64,000 nucleotides of DNA from an uncultured Erythrobacter sp. Lineage in GTDB: Bacteria; Pseudomonadota; Alphaproteobacteria; Sphingomonadales; Sphingomonadaceae. Each line of letters begins with the position of its first letter. Position 1 is the stretch's first letter. The translations under genes and the position numbers were made by a program. The notes under the pieces are model-generated. The model was not told the origin of the DNA, did not search any database, and saw nothing but the letters and a program-made list of their open reading frames with translations. The DNA lies in assembly GCA_947499505.1 (NCBI GenBank), contig CANMOQ010000004.1, positions 1 to 64,000 of the forward strand, given 5' to 3'. Positions 44,066 through 52,404 of this stretch are shown here, piece by piece.

Positions 44066-44111
44066 GGAAATTTGAGTTGCCTCGAAAACAAGGATCGTCC
44101 ATCGAGACCCA

Positions 44112-44834
44112 ATGGTTCACCTTTCGTTCGCACCGTCTGAATTTGCCGCAATGCAATTTGCGGGCGAGGAAATGGTGCTGTTGAAGAACAACGCGCTGTA
44201 TTGGCCGCGAGAGAGCGCCTTGCTGGTCGCTGATCTGCACCTGGAAAAGGGCAGCTTCTATGCGCAGCACGGGCAGATGCTGCCGCCCTATGACAGCCGC
44301 GAGACGCTGGAGCGGTTGGCAGATAGCGTGAAGGCGACAGGCGCACGCCGCGTGATCACTCTGGGCGACAATTTCCACGATGACGACGGTACGCACCGGC
44401 TCGATCCCTATGCCGCAGGCATGCTGGAATCGCTGACCCGCGCGCTTGATTGGGTGTGGATCACCGGCAATCACGACGAGAATATGCAGCGCTCTTTCGG
44501 CGCGCAGCTGACCGAGGAACTGGAGGTCGGCGGCATTGTGCTGAGGCATGAGGCAAAGGCGGGCGAGACGCAGCCAGAGCTGTCCGGGCATTATCACCCC
44601 AAGATGCGCCTAAGGGTGCGCGGCCGCCATATCGCCCGCCCCTGCGGCGTGGTGAGCCGCGGAGAAGCACGCGCGGACCGGATGATCCTGCCCGCCTTTG
44701 GCGCCTATACCGGAGGCATGGACGCAGACGATCCGGTGATTTTGGACGCGCTGAAACCCGCGAGCCAGATTGACGCTGTGCTCCCGGCGAAGGGCAAATT
44801 GATTAGTTTTGCGCTGTTCCGGGAGGCCGCGTGA
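44112..44834 (+). CDS. pdeM: Ligase-associated DNA damage response metallophosphatase PdeM
   Basis: 240 residues. Calcineurin-like metal motifs: LLVADLHLEKGS (D-x-H), ITLGDNFHDDDG (GDxxxD-like), WITGNHDEN (GNHD) and LSGHYHPKMR (GHxH), with RPCGVVSRGEARADRMILPAFGAYTGGMDADDP at the end. PdeM is found with ligase/Lhr/exonuclease DNA-repair sets; those partners are not in the window. The stop overlaps the next start (TGATG). Confidence 0.9.
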   Translation: MVHLSFAPSEFAAMQFAGEEMVLLKNNALYWPRESALLVADLHLEKGSFYAQHGQMLPPYDSRETLERLADSVKATGARRVITLGDNFHDDDGTHRLDPYAAGMLESLTRALDWVWITGNHDENMQRSFGAQLTEELEVGGIVLRHEAKAGETQPELSGHYHPKMRLRVRGRHIARPCGVVSRGEARADRMILPAFGAYTGGMDADDPVILDALKPASQIDAVLPAKGKLISFALFREAA

Positions 44835-45307
44835 TGAGCTTTGCGCCGCTCAAATATGCTTGGAATGCCATTACCATTTGGCATTTCCTCGCCTTGGTAG
44901 TCTTCATGCTGCCGACGGTTTGGAGCTATTGGACCGGCACAGCAGACGACCGCGCAATCGGATCGTCGGCATCTGGCGTCATGTTCCTTACTTTCATGCT
45001 GTGCTGGGCTTATTTCCTATTCGCACCGACATTTGGCCAGGTCTTCGGCGACAAATTTACCTTCTCTCAAGTTTGGCTCAGCTCAATCGTCCTTGGACTG
45101 ACCATGTCAGCAGCCTTTGTCTCTTATGGCTTTTCCCAAAGGGACCAATTGGTCGATAGCGAACAGATTGGTTTTGCAGTTTTCGCCTTTCTCTTTTTCT
45201 CAGTGTTCTTGGGCCTTGTGTTGAATTTCTTCCTGTGGCTGCTGCCCCGCATGGCCGGATGGGGCGCTGCCGAGTTGCCAAAATACGACTGGGCCGTGAA
45301 ACTCTAA
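44834..45307 (+). CDS. Hypothetical membrane protein, four helices
   Basis: 157 residues. Hydrophobic segments at about 15-35 (FLALVVFMLPTVWSYW), 48-70 (SGVMFLTFMLCWAYFLFAPTF), 82-100 (WLSSIVLGLTMSAAFVSYG) and 112-135 (GFAVFAFLFFSVFLGLVLNFFLWLLP). No family recognised. The start overlaps the pdeM stop, so translation is coupled. Confidence 0.7.
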   Translation: MSFAPLKYAWNAITIWHFLALVVFMLPTVWSYWTGTADDRAIGSSASGVMFLTFMLCWAYFLFAPTFGQVFGDKFTFSQVWLSSIVLGLTMSAAFVSYGFSQRDQLVDSEQIGFAVFAFLFFSVFLGLVLNFFLWLLPRMAGWGAAELPKYDWAVKL

Positions 45308-45379
45308 TCGACCCTCAGACTCATCTGGCAATCCTGCGCGTTTGCCCTTACATAGCGCGCTGCACACTTTGGCTATTAC

Positions 45380-45394
45380 AGGAGAACACACATA
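45380..45394 (+). promoter_or_regulatory. Ribosome-binding site and probable AUA start of infC
   Basis: AGGAG (45380-45384), 7 bases, then ATA (45392-45394) in frame with IF-3. The first ATG of the frame (45416) has no such site. A non-canonical start in infC permits IF-3 to repress its own translation, as known for the AUU start of E. coli infC. Confidence 0.65.
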
Positions 45395-45934
45395 GCCCGT
45401 CCACCTCGGCGTTCGATGGCCCCGCCAATCAAAAGCGGCCCTCGCTACGATAATTTCATTCAAGTTCCCAAGGTCCGCGTGATCGACGAAAACGGCGAGA
45501 ATCTCGGCGTTATGATCACGGCTGAAGCCACCGAGCAGGCCAATGAAGTTGGTCTCAATCTGGTTGAGGTTTCGCCCAATGCAGACCCGCCCGTGTGCAA
45601 ATTCCTGGATGTCGGCAAGTATCGGTATGAGGCCCAGAAAAAGGCCAATGCCGCGCGTAAGACCCAGAAAACGCAGGACATTAAAGAAGTCAAAATGCGC
45701 CCAAACATCGACACGCATGATTATGACGTGAAGATGCGCAATGTGAACAAATTCATCGAAAACGGCGACAAGGTGAAGGTCACCTTGCGTTTTCGCGGGC
45801 GTGAAATGGCGCACCAGCATCTGGGCATGGACTTGCTCAAAAAGGTGCAGGCTGACGTCGAAGAAATCGCCAAGGTCGAAGCATTCCCGCGCCTCGAAGG
45901 TCGGCAAATGCTGATGGTGCTCGCCCCAAAATAG
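45392..45934 (+). CDS. infC: Translation initiation factor IF-3
   Basis: 180 residues if started at ATA 45392 (172 from ATG 45416). Binds the 30S subunit and checks the start codon and initiator tRNA. N-domain: [27 protein letters not shown], then [26 protein letters not shown]-domain: [60 protein letters not shown]. The extra N-terminal residues ARPPRRS resemble the RRP start of many alphaproteobacterial IF-3 proteins, which supports the longer form. Confidence 0.96.
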   Translation: MARPPRRSMAPPIKSGPRYDNFIQVPKVRVIDENGENLGVMITAEATEQANEVGLNLVEVSPNADPPVCKFLDVGKYRYEAQKKANAARKTQKTQDIKEVKMRPNIDTHDYDVKMRNVNKFIENGDKVKVTLRFRGREMAHQHLGMDLLKKVQADVEEIAKVEAFPRLEGRQMLMVLAPK

Positions 45935-45960
45935 GCGCGAACACTCGAGACAAGACACGC

Positions 45961-45993
45961 AAAGGCGGGCCCTCGAAAGAGCGCTCGCCTTTT
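45961..45993 (+). terminator. Rho-independent terminator of infC
   Basis: AAAGGCG pairs with CGCCTTT over an 18-base loop that also contains short pairing; followed by TTTG. Confidence 0.65.
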
Positions 45994-46122
45994 GCTTGTT
46001 CGGCGGGCCAGCGCACCGCATTTCTCTCATCCCGCTTGCACTTGCGGGCGATGCGCGCGAGTAATGCGCGACCGCCGCGAGCATTCCAGCGCGCGGCCGC
46101 AGCACGGGGACCGATAGCCAGT

Positions 46123-47652
46123 ATGAGCGCGCGCATGATTGGCCTGATCCTTGGCCCGCTGGTCTTTGCCATCACCGCGATCACCGCCCCGCCCGCCGGG
46201 ATGCCGGGCGAAGCGTGGCTTGTCGCGGGCCTCGTCGTGTGGATGGCGGCCTTGTGGATGACCGAGGCGGTGCCGCTGACGGTGACGGCGCTGCTGCCGT
46301 TTGTGATCCTGCCTTTTAGCGGGGTCTCGACCGCGCGCGAGACGGCCAGCACATATTATTCACCGATCCTGTTTCTGATCCTGGGCGGCGCGTTTCTGGC
46401 GCTGGCGATTGAGCGCACTGGCCTGCACAAGCGCCTGAGCCTGGCGATCCTACGCGTGGTCGGCAAAGGCGGCGGGCAGACGCAATTGCTGCTGGCGTTT
46501 ATGATTTCTGCCGCGCTGCTTTCCATGCTGATTTCCAACACCTCGACCAGCCTGATTATGATGCCCATGGCGCTGGCGGTTCTTTCTGGAGGCGCGGTTG
46601 CCCGCGCCGCCGCGCCTCCCGCTCCCTCCGCCCTTCCACCCGGAACAGTTTCGGATACGATCCGGGTGGAAGGGCGGAGGGAGCGGGAGGTCCAGCCCCA
46701 GGTTTCGGCGGATGCCGAGACCCCGCTCAACAAAGAAGGCCTCTCTGGCGCGCTCCCGATGGGCATTGCCTTTGCCGCCAGCATTGGCGGGCTCGGCACC
46801 ATCGTCGGCTCGCCCACCAATGCGATTGCCGTCGGCCTGCTCGACACGATGATCGGGGTGGAGATCACCTTTGCGCAGTGGACCCTGTTTGGCCTGCCGA
46901 TTGTGATCGTTGGCGTGCCGCTCGCCGCGCTGATTATCGCCAAGTTTCAAAAGGTGTCGCAGCACCCGTTTGACGTCGCCGCCGCGCGCGATGCGATTGA
47001 GACGGGCACGGCCTGGACCACGCCGGAAAAACGGCTGATCCCGGTCGCCGTGCTCACCTTCCTCGCGTGGATGACGTTGCCGCTGGTCAAACCGTATTTG
47101 CCGGAAGGGTCATGGACCAATGGCACCATCGCGATCCTGGCCAGTTTTGCGCTGTTCCTGCTGCCCGATGGCACGGGGCGCGCGCTGCTGAATTGGAAAG
47201 AGGCCGACCGCGCGCCGTGGGGCGTGATCATGATGTTTGGCGGCGGCTTGGCGCTGGCTGGCGGAATGCAGGCCTCGGGCCTCGCGACATGGCTGGGCGA
47301 GGCGTTGTTGCCGCTGGAAAACCTGCCGCTGATCGTGGTCGCACTATGCGTGGTGGCGATGATCGTGGTGATCACCGAATTCGCCAGCAATGTCGCGACC
47401 GCAACCGGCATTATCCCGGTGATCGCGGCGCTGGTGGTGGCGCTGGGCGCGGACCCGCTGCTGCTCGCAATGCCAGCCGCGCTGGCCGCCAGCTGGGGCT
47501 TTATGCTGCCCGCCGGAACCGGGCCAAACGCGATTGCGTGGTCCACCGGACGGATCAAGATCGAACGGATGGTCGGCGCCGGCCTGGTGCTGGATATCGC
47601 GGGGATATTCCTGATCGTCGGGATGGTGTGGGGAATTGCGGCGGTGTTTTGA
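46123..47652 (+). CDS. DASS-family (SLC13-type) anion transporter with an inserted segment
   Basis: About 509 residues and 11 or more membrane helices. Divalent anion:Na+ symporter motifs: LWMTEAVPLTVTALLPFVILP, SNTSTSLIMMPMALAVL (first SNT), GTIVGSPTNAIAVG (binding region), ITEFASNVATATGIIPVIAAL (second SNT-like) and GFMLPAGTGPNAIAWSTGRI. It would import succinate, malate or similar. A 76-bp perfect palindrome lies inside the gene (46615-46690) and adds about 25 polar residues (PPAPSALPPGTVSDTIRVEG then RREREV) in the loop after the first SNT motif, without breaking the frame. The start is chosen at 46123 before the first helix. Confidence 0.9.
   Translation: MSARMIGLILGPLVFAITAITAPPAGMPGEAWLVAGLVVWMAALWMTEAVPLTVTALLPFVILPFSGVSTARETASTYYSPILFLILGGAFLALAIERTGLHKRLSLAILRVVGKGGGQTQLLLAFMISAALLSMLISNTSTSLIMMPMALAVLSGGAVARAAAPPAPSALPPGTVSDTIRVEGRREREVQPQVSADAETPLNKEGLSGALPMGIAFAASIGGLGTIVGSPTNAIAVGLLDTMIGVEITFAQWTLFGLPIVIVGVPLAALIIAKFQKVSQHPFDVAAARDAIETGTAWTTPEKRLIPVAVLTFLAWMTLPLVKPYLPEGSWTNGTIAILASFALFLLPDGTGRALLNWKEADRAPWGVIMMFGGGLALAGGMQASGLATWLGEALLPLENLPLIVVALCVVAMIVVITEFASNVATATGIIPVIAALVVALGADPLLLAMPAALAASWGFMLPAGTGPNAIAWSTGRIKIERMVGAGLVLDIAGIFLIVGMVWGIAAVF
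46615..46690. repeat. Perfect 30-bp palindromic element within the DASS gene
   Basis: Arms 46615-46644 and 46661-46690 are exact reverse complements, with a 16-base loop. The C/T-rich left arm (CCTCCCGCTCCCTCCG...) is unlike the surrounding codons. The insert keeps the frame, similar in principle to Rickettsia palindromic elements that insert into genes. Confidence 0.85.
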
Positions 47653-47666
47653 GGGTCAACGGCGCT

Positions 47667-48281
47667 TCACTGATTGGTGGGGTTGATCGTCTCATTCGAG
47701 GTTTTGGTCAGTTGATCTTTGAGGAACCCCCGCGAATCCACTTGCCAAAAATCTTCAGTATAAATGGCGCCTTCATGTATGAAAAACTGACGACAAGAAA
47801 ACTCATCGAATGAAATTTTGACGTTTGCACGGAATGAACAGAGATGATTTCCAAACAAAACGTATCGGCCGGTGCATTGAGAAATTATGCTTACCGATGA
47901 ACAGGTAGAATGAAATTGACTTTTACCGAAATACTCATTGCCGGCACCATGAGTGTTGCCAGATAAGTAAGCTGAATCAGCCACATATTCGTAAACCTGA
48001 TCGGAGGACATTACCGTCCATTTTTCATTGAATTTCGGGTCTACTCCAACCCACAAATTTCTCAGATGGTAGACTCTCATGGCCGCTACTTCGAGAGCGT
48101 AGCCAAATGGCTCAATTAGCGGATATGCAACGCCATTGGTTTGGCGCGATGGATTTTGTGGACGGTCGAAGTAATCGGACAGCATGTAACGGAACTGCCA
48201 ATATGAGTGCACTTGCAGTGCCAAAAAGATGACAAAAAGCCCCAAGAGCAAACGAATTCGAGTTTTGCCACTTTTCATCAT
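47667..48281 (-). CDS. Hypothetical membrane-anchored protein
   Basis: 204 residues. One N-terminal membrane helix (RLLLGLFVIFLALQVHSYW) followed by an extracytoplasmic part with five cysteines (HSTCSSVSIISQCTGRYVLFGNHLCSF ... FSCRQF). No family recognised. The region is less GC-rich than the flanks, which suggests recent gain. It converges on the DASS gene, 14 bases away. Confidence 0.6.
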   Translation of the reverse strand: MMKSGKTRIRLLLGLFVIFLALQVHSYWQFRYMLSDYFDRPQNPSRQTNGVAYPLIEPFGYALEVAAMRVYHLRNLWVGVDPKFNEKWTVMSSDQVYEYVADSAYLSGNTHGAGNEYFGKSQFHSTCSSVSIISQCTGRYVLFGNHLCSFRANVKISFDEFSCRQFFIHEGAIYTEDFWQVDSRGFLKDQLTKTSNETINPTNQ

Positions 48282-48349
48282 GCTGCGAATAATAGAACCG
48301 CTTTCTTACCGTTTCGTTTGGGTCTGAGCGTCCAACGTCATTCCAGCGA

Positions 48350-48675
48350 AAGGCATTCTCCTGAGCCTGTCGAAGGGCTGGGATCTCATGCGGCCATACG
48401 CTGTACTGAATGGCCCTAGACCCCAGCTTTCGCTGGGGTGACGGATGGCCACAAAAACTCGTCATGCTGAATTCAGTTCAGCATCTATCGTTGGTCCCAC
48501 CCCAGTTATGTCGCGCAGGGGATGGACCCTGAACCAAGTTCAGGGTGACGTGGGCGGTAACGAGACGTTTCTTGGGCAAGCAGCCCGCCTCAATCGTCAT
48601 CCCGGGCTTGATCCGGGATAACCCACTAGGTCTCGCGCGACCTGCGACGGTTATCCTGAAACAAGTTCAGGATGA
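48350..48675. repeat. Cluster of REP-like hairpins
   Basis: Five short inverted repeats in about 260 bases: ACCCCAGC/GCTGGGGT (48420-48439), ATGCTGAA/TTCAGCAT (48464-48484), ACCCTGAAC/GTTCAGGGT (48526-48546), ATCCCGG/CCGGGAT (48599-48619) and ATCCTGAA/TTCAGGAT (48653-48673). Most are next to GTGACG or GATGACG. A CCTGAGCCTGTCGAAGGG copy starts the cluster (about 48357). They look like bacterial interspersed mosaic/REP sequences. Confidence 0.7.
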
Positions 48676-48922
48676 CGGTGGGGCTATTAAGGGTTTGGAG
48701 CGGAAGAAACAGGACCGGACTATCCAAATCGGCCAATCCGCATATCGCATCGCATTTCCTACTCGCTGCAAGCAGGTTATCAGGAGGCCATGCCAGCCCC
48801 CTCGCTCTTAATCGGAAAAATCGATCGTACGGCGCGTTTTGATCGAATGGATTTTTGGCCCAAGACTGTGTTCCAGCCGTTCCAAGCGTGCTTCAGCAGC
48901 GGTGAGTTGAGTGAAGAAGGAG

Positions 48923-49088
48923 ATCGCGGATACTGGCACCTCAACCGGTTGCAAGTGCAACCAGTGCGCGATAGTCAGGGCGCATTGCATGGGCCGAGTG
49001 GAGAGGCGTTCCTGCGGAGGTTAGGAACGGGGGCTGCTCGGACTGATCAGACCAGCTCCTGCCTTCCTGGGAGCGTGATCAAGGAAGG
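48923..49088 (+). promoter_or_regulatory. Structured leader of the sulfur amino-acid enzyme gene (candidate cis-regulatory RNA)
   Basis: Three consecutive stem-loops precede the gene. First: ATCGCG (48923-48928) with CGCGAT (48967-48972), continued by ACTGG/CCAGT and an inner GGTTGCA/TGCAACC hairpin. Second: CGTTCCT (49007-49013) with AGGAACG (49023-49029). Third: TGATC...GCTCC (49044-49059) with GGAGC...TGATC (49070-49081). The loop of the third holds CCTTCCT (49062-49068), an exact complement of AGGAAGG (49082-49088), the ribosome-binding region. This would form an H-type pseudoknot that hides the site. I do not match it to a known riboswitch class. Confidence 0.55.
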
Positions 49089-50417
49089 ATGCCGGCCATC
49101 ATGACCGACGTTATCGACCCAACCAACACTCCGACACCGCGGCGCAAGCCCAAGCAGCCCAAGACCATGATCGGCGGACGCGAGATGAAGCCTGCGACCC
49201 AGATGATGGGCTATGGCTTTGACCCGGCCCTGTCGGAAGGATCACTGAAGGCGCCGATCTTCCTCACCTCCACCTTCGCGTTTGAGAACGCGGCGGCGGG
49301 CAAGCGGCATTTCGAAGGGATCACAGGCCAGCGCCCCGGCGGCGCAGAGGGCCTGGTCTACTCGCGCTTCAACGGGCCCAATCAGGAGATCCTGGAAGAC
49401 AGGCTGGCGATCTGGGACGGCGCGGAGGATGCGCTCACCTTCTCCAGCGGGATGACCGCGATCTGCATCCTGATGCTGGCGAGCGTGAGCCAAGGCGATG
49501 TGATCGTGCACTCCGGCCCGCTCTATGCCGCATCAGAGGGCTTCGTCGCCAAAGTGCTGGCAAAGTTCGGCGTGACCTACGTGGACTTCCCCGCCGGTGC
49601 GAGCCGCGAGGAGCTGGACGAGGTGCTGAAGCGCGCCAAAGCCCAAGCCAATGCAGGCGGCGGCAAGGTGGCGATGATCTACCTCGAAAGCCCGGCCAAC
49701 CCAACCAATGCTCTGGTCGATATCGAGGCGGTGAAGGACGCGCGCGATGCGAATCTCAAATGGGATTGTCCGATTGCGATCGACAACACGTTCCTGGGTC
49801 CACTGTGGCAACGCCCGCTCGATCACGGCGCGGACATCGTGGTCTACTCGCTGACCAAGTATGTCGGCGGCCATTCTGACCTTGTCGCAGGCTCGATTGC
49901 TGGCGCGAAGAAGTGGATGGATCCAGTGCGCGCGCTGCGCAACACGATGGGCGGGATTGTCGATCCGAACACCGCATGGATGCTGCTGCGCAGCCTGGAG
50001 ACGGTTGAACTGAGGATGCAGCGCGCAGGCGAGAACGCGGCGAAGGTCTGCGCCTTCCTGAAAGCGCATCCCAAGGTGGAAGGGCTCGGCTATCTCGGCT
50101 TCATCGACGACCCGCGCCAGCAGGACATCTATGATCGCCATTGCAAGGGCGCGGGCAGCACCTTCAGCGTCTTTATCAAGGGCGGCGAGGCGGAGAGCTT
50201 CCGCTTCCTCGACAATCTGACGATTGCGAAACTCGCGGTCAGCCTGGGCGGAACAGAGACGCTGGCAAGCCATCCCGCGGCCATGACGCACCTGTCTGTC
50301 CCGCCGGAACGCAAGGCGGCGCTGGGCATTACGGATAATCTGGTGCGGATCAGCATCGGGATCGAGGATGCCGACGATCTGATCGCAGACTTCGAGCAAG
50401 CCTTGGAGCACGTGTGA
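49089..50417 (+). CDS. Cystathionine gamma-synthase / O-acyl-homoserine sulfhydrylase-family PLP enzyme
   Basis: 442 residues. Cys/Met-metabolism PLP enzyme: SLKAPIFLTSTFAFENAAAGKRHFEGITG, YSRFNGPNQEILEDRLAIWDGAEDALTFSSGMTAI (phosphate binding), YLESPANPTNALVDIEAV, CPIAIDNTFLGPLWQRPLDHGADIVVYSLTKYVGGHSDLVAG (PLP lysine in SLTKY), SLGGTETLASHPAAMTHLSVPPE and the end LVRISIGIEDADDLIADFEQAL. It would make or break a C-gamma-S bond in methionine/cysteine metabolism; exact reaction open. ATG 49089 sits almost on the AAGGAAGG site; ATG 49101 is an alternative. A structured leader precedes it. Confidence 0.9.
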   Translation: MPAIMTDVIDPTNTPTPRRKPKQPKTMIGGREMKPATQMMGYGFDPALSEGSLKAPIFLTSTFAFENAAAGKRHFEGITGQRPGGAEGLVYSRFNGPNQEILEDRLAIWDGAEDALTFSSGMTAICILMLASVSQGDVIVHSGPLYAASEGFVAKVLAKFGVTYVDFPAGASREELDEVLKRAKAQANAGGGKVAMIYLESPANPTNALVDIEAVKDARDANLKWDCPIAIDNTFLGPLWQRPLDHGADIVVYSLTKYVGGHSDLVAGSIAGAKKWMDPVRALRNTMGGIVDPNTAWMLLRSLETVELRMQRAGENAAKVCAFLKAHPKVEGLGYLGFIDDPRQQDIYDRHCKGAGSTFSVFIKGGEAESFRFLDNLTIAKLAVSLGGTETLASHPAAMTHLSVPPERKAALGITDNLVRISIGIEDADDLIADFEQALEHV

Positions 50418-50430
50418 AGGGAAACCGCAG

Positions 50431-51231
50431 ATGACTGACGCACGTAAGCCCGTATGCCTTGTGATCGGCGCTGGCGCTGGGATCGGCGGGCATACGGCGA
50501 TGCGCTTTGCCGCTGGCGGTTATCACACCGTGCTGGCGCGGCGCAGCGATGAGGAGGGCCTTGCAAAGCTGGTCAGCCAGATCGAGGAAGCGGGCGGTTC
50601 CGCCAGCGGCGCCTTGCTCAACGCCGCCGAGGATGGATCGATTGAGGAGCTGGTAGAGCAGACCGAGCGCGACATCGGCCCCATCGACACCGCGCTCTAC
50701 AATCTCGGCGCGCAAATCGGCAATCGAACGCTGGCCGATACGCCGCACCGCGCCTTTGAACTTGGTTGGAGGCTTGGCACATACGGCCTGTTTCGGCTCG
50801 CTCATGCGGTGCTGCCCGCCATGGCTGAGCGCGGCAAAGGCACGCTGCTCGTCACCTCCGCCACCGCCGCCGTGCGCGGCAACACGGGACAACACAGCCA
50901 TGCCGCGGCGATGGGCGGGCGGCGGATGCTGTGCCAAACACTCAACGCAGAGTTCGGCCCGCAAGGCGTGCATGTGGCGCATATCGTGGTCGATGGTTCA
51001 GTCGATGCGCCCGACACTCTGGGCAAGCTGCTGGGCGATCAGTTTGAGGCCTATAAGGCATCAAAGGGCGATGATGGCGTGATCGATCCCGCTGCGCTGG
51101 CAGAGACCTATTGGCACCTCGCTCAACAACCGAAGAACTGCTGGACGCACGAGGTAGACGCGCGGCCCTGGACCGACACCCCGTGGTGGAATGACAATCC
51201 GATTACGGCGATCAATGCTGTTAGAAAGTAG
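50431..51231 (+). CDS. SDR-family protein with altered active site
   Basis: 266 residues. Rossmann start VCLVIGAGAGIGGHTAMRFAAGGYHTVLARRSDEEGLAKL; YNLGAQ (NAG-like); TLLVTSATAAVRG (Ser of the triad). The region where short-chain dehydrogenases have Tyr-x-x-x-Lys reads SHAAAMGGRRM, so His and Met stand in place of Tyr and Lys. The chain may therefore lack oxidoreductase activity or use another mechanism. It begins 14 bases after the PLP enzyme gene and is probably in the same operon. Confidence 0.85.
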   Translation: MTDARKPVCLVIGAGAGIGGHTAMRFAAGGYHTVLARRSDEEGLAKLVSQIEEAGGSASGALLNAAEDGSIEELVEQTERDIGPIDTALYNLGAQIGNRTLADTPHRAFELGWRLGTYGLFRLAHAVLPAMAERGKGTLLVTSATAAVRGNTGQHSHAAAMGGRRMLCQTLNAEFGPQGVHVAHIVVDGSVDAPDTLGKLLGDQFEAYKASKGDDGVIDPAALAETYWHLAQQPKNCWTHEVDARPWTDTPWWNDNPITAINAVRK

Positions 51232-51258
51232 CTGCCAGGGCCAACGGAGTAGCGCCAA

Positions 51259-51813
51259 TCACTGCTCAGCGCATGGGGCCTCACCGTCGGGCTCGCCCTT
51301 TTGCTTGAAGTACTCACGTACCAATACACAGGGTATATCGGGTCCGGGTAACAAGGTCGCTTTATAGGTGCCATCCGGACCGCGCTTGTAAATCTCAGAT
51401 GCCACAGGCGAATAATCAGAGTGGGGCATTTCGACGAGCACCATCGCGTAGTCACCGGACTCCGTGATCGAGCGAATGTCACGCTCCGCTAGTGACTGCC
51501 GCCAACGCTCCTTCGTCTGATCGAGACCATAGGTCTTAATTTCGCGGTCAAACTGCCTCAGCATGTATTCCGGATTATCGGTCATCTCCGCCGCTGCTGC
51601 GAATTCGCCTGCCGCTCCGAGCTTCATTAACTCTCGCGCAGCCTGTTCGGCTTCATGCTCTGCGATCGGGTTTGCTCGTTCTTCAGCAGCTTCTTTTGCA
51701 TCGAGCCCTATAGGGTCGGTCGGCCCAGTTACCCCGCTCGCCGAACAAGCTGATAGAAGGCTGGCCAGGGCGAACACGTTCTTGAAACCGAGTATGCTTT
51801 GAAAGGAAACCAT
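51259..51813 (-). CDS. Hypothetical lipoprotein
   Basis: 184 residues. Signal with lipobox ALASLLSAC, then a long helical acidic stretch (LDAKEAAEERANPIAEHEAEQAARELMKLGAAGEFAAAAEMTD) and a mixed C-terminal part with two cysteines (PDIPCVLVREYF, EAPCAEQ). No family recognised. Confidence 0.7.
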   Translation of the reverse strand: MVSFQSILGFKNVFALASLLSACSASGVTGPTDPIGLDAKEAAEERANPIAEHEAEQAARELMKLGAAGEFAAAAEMTDNPEYMLRQFDREIKTYGLDQTKERWRQSLAERDIRSITESGDYAMVLVEMPHSDYSPVASEIYKRGPDGTYKATLLPGPDIPCVLVREYFKQKGEPDGEAPCAEQ

Positions 51814-51870
51814 TGAGGAAAGACCAATCTACTGCTTATTTGAGTTGTAGGTACGAGAGTAAAAGCAGGC

Positions 51871-52404
51871 TTAACCCTTCCACTCCCTGCGTTCTTCTGC
51901 CTGGCGTAGCACTTCGTAGGAAACCTGGATCGCTTGGAATTGTTGCGCGGCCTCTTCATCGCCTGGCATCACATCAGGATGGACCAGCTTCGCTTTGGCC
52001 CGATAGGCTTTCTTGATCGCAGTAAAGTCGGCATCCGCCTCTAGACCTAGCACTTCCAGCGCGCGCATTTCATCATCGCTGCGGCTGCCATCGCCGGAGC
52101 CGGTCCAGCCATAATGACTCGCCTCGGCATAGCCTGAATTGTCGCGCCGCTCGTCTTTGGCGCGCTTGGCCTTTTCCTCTTTGTCGAGACCTTCAAAATA
52201 GTCCCAACCCTTATTGTATTCCGCCGCGTGTTTTTGGCAAAAGTGCCAGCGGTCGGGACTGTTAGGTGATTTGGGCGCTGGGCACAGGCCCGGCTCGCCG
52301 CAGCCGTGGCGATCGCATTCCCGCTGAGTCACCGCCTCGCGCGAGGAATCGTAAGACCTCCAGCGCGGAAAACCCCAGTCGTTTGATCGTCCTTTGGCGC
52401 TCAT
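51871..52404 (-). CDS. DnaJ-domain protein (C-terminal J domain)
   Basis: 177 residues. The N-terminal half has four Cys/His (CDRHGCGEPGLCPAP ... FCQKHAAEYNKGWDYFEGLDKEEKAKRAKD), a possible zinc site. The J domain is at the C-terminus: ALEVLGLEADADFTAIKKAYRAKAKLVHPDVMPGDEEAAQQFQAIQVSYEVLRQ, with the HPD motif that stimulates DnaK. This arrangement is common in alphaproteobacteria. Confidence 0.9.
   Translation of the reverse strand: MSAKGRSNDWGFPRWRSYDSSREAVTQRECDRHGCGEPGLCPAPKSPNSPDRWHFCQKHAAEYNKGWDYFEGLDKEEKAKRAKDERRDNSGYAEASHYGWTGSGDGSRSDDEMRALEVLGLEADADFTAIKKAYRAKAKLVHPDVMPGDEEAAQQFQAIQVSYEVLRQAEERREWKG

Noticed and set aside
48932..48972. SAM-II riboswitch (AACCGGTTGCAAG resembles part of the consensus)
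   Set aside because: The rest of the consensus is absent and the segment lies about 120 bases from the start codon, whereas SAM-II abuts it.
48790..49104. A 104-codon gene on the plus strand
   Set aside because: It overlaps the start of the PLP enzyme gene and the structured leader, and its translation shows no family features.
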